A stretch of 64,000 bases of DNA, from NCBI GenBank assembly GCA_018907035.1, contig JACCIC010000209.1, positions 362,001 through 426,000 on the forward strand. Reading direction: 5' to 3'. Below the pieces are notes generated by a model. The model had not been told where the DNA came from and did no database searches. It saw nothing but the letters and a program-made list of their open reading frames with translations. How positions within the stretch are numbered: the stretch's first letter is position 1; each line of letters starts with the position of its first letter. The position numbers and the translations under genes were made by a program. Of this stretch, positions 63,879-64,000 are shown piece after piece. Source of the stretch: Sycobia sp. Sy_11. Taxonomy: Eukaryota > Arthropoda > Insecta > Hymenoptera > Epichrysomallidae.

Positions 63879-64000
63879 TTAGAAGACATTATTTTGTCGT
63901 ACAAATGTACCAGGGGGAAGAACTCTATTCATAAAATTCTTTATCTCACTTATGAAGTACGATACTTTCATGTACAAACTTGGTTTAGAGGTGTTATCAC
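63879..64000 (-). CDS. Serine protease homologue D, 3' end only (runs off the window)
   Basis: The last 122 nt of the window, read on the minus strand, encode the C-terminal 39 residues of a fourth paralogue, ending at the stop codon 63881-63879. It aligns with the ends of A-C: DNTS..PSLYMKVS (family strand 'PxLYxKVS'), the terminal helix with IKNFM, then a short tail with TFVRQNN. The exon begins upstream of position 64000, outside the window, so the 195 region and the other catalytic positions are not visible. The same orientation and spacing mean the array continues to the right. Confidence 0.75.
   Translation of the reverse strand, partial: DNTSKPSLYMKVSYFISEIKNFMNRVLPPGTFVRQNNVF

Overview
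The window is eukaryotic, most likely insect nuclear DNA. It has spliced genes with GT-AG introns, long (AT)n, (GA)n and (CA)n microsatellites, CpG-rich blocks set among AT-rich ones, and relics of mariner, R1/I-like LINE and Penelope-like elements. The CpG-rich mosaic and the run of small secreted S1 serine-protease homologues fit Hymenoptera (ant or wasp). That assignment is inference; no marker gene in the window proves it.

Left part (about 1-42,500): I find no protein gene I can support. CpG-rich, G/C-run-bearing blocks alternate with AT-rich blocks. I counted about 40 (AT)n arrays of 20-60 bp plus many (GA)n/(TC)n arrays; most long reading frames here are translations of these repeats. 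Two degraded mariner transposase relics (about 10.48-11.30 kb and 21.29-21.71 kb, both minus strand) and a 205-bp near-palindrome (about 21.87-22.07 kb) are the main recognisable features.

Right part (about 42,500-64,000): AT-rich and almost free of (AT)n arrays. A tandem array of at least four paralogous genes lies on the minus strand: gene A (42,521-45,585), gene B (46,645-52,753), gene C (54,990-60,708) and the 3' end of gene D (63,879 to past the window edge). A, B and C share one architecture: a 64-nt signal-peptide exon, a 326-329-nt exon, a 315-316-nt exon and a 189-222-nt last exon. They encode chymotrypsin-fold (S1A) proteins of about 300 residues. All three catalytic residues are replaced in A and B, and the same holds for the matching codons of C; the His57 and Ser195 replacements differ between paralogues. 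The Cys42-Cys58 disulfide is lost with His57, while Cys168-Cys182 and Cys191-Cys220 are kept. They are therefore secreted pseudoproteases (serine protease homologues) with no CLIP domain and no basic activation site. Gene C has one extra base in exon 3 that breaks the frame.

Inside and between these genes are relics of two LINE copies, a Penelope-like element and a decayed hammerhead-ribozyme-like motif. This suggests the array grew in a retroelement-rich neighbourhood. The physiological role of the array (venom, gut, seminal fluid or immune cofactor) cannot be read from the sequence.
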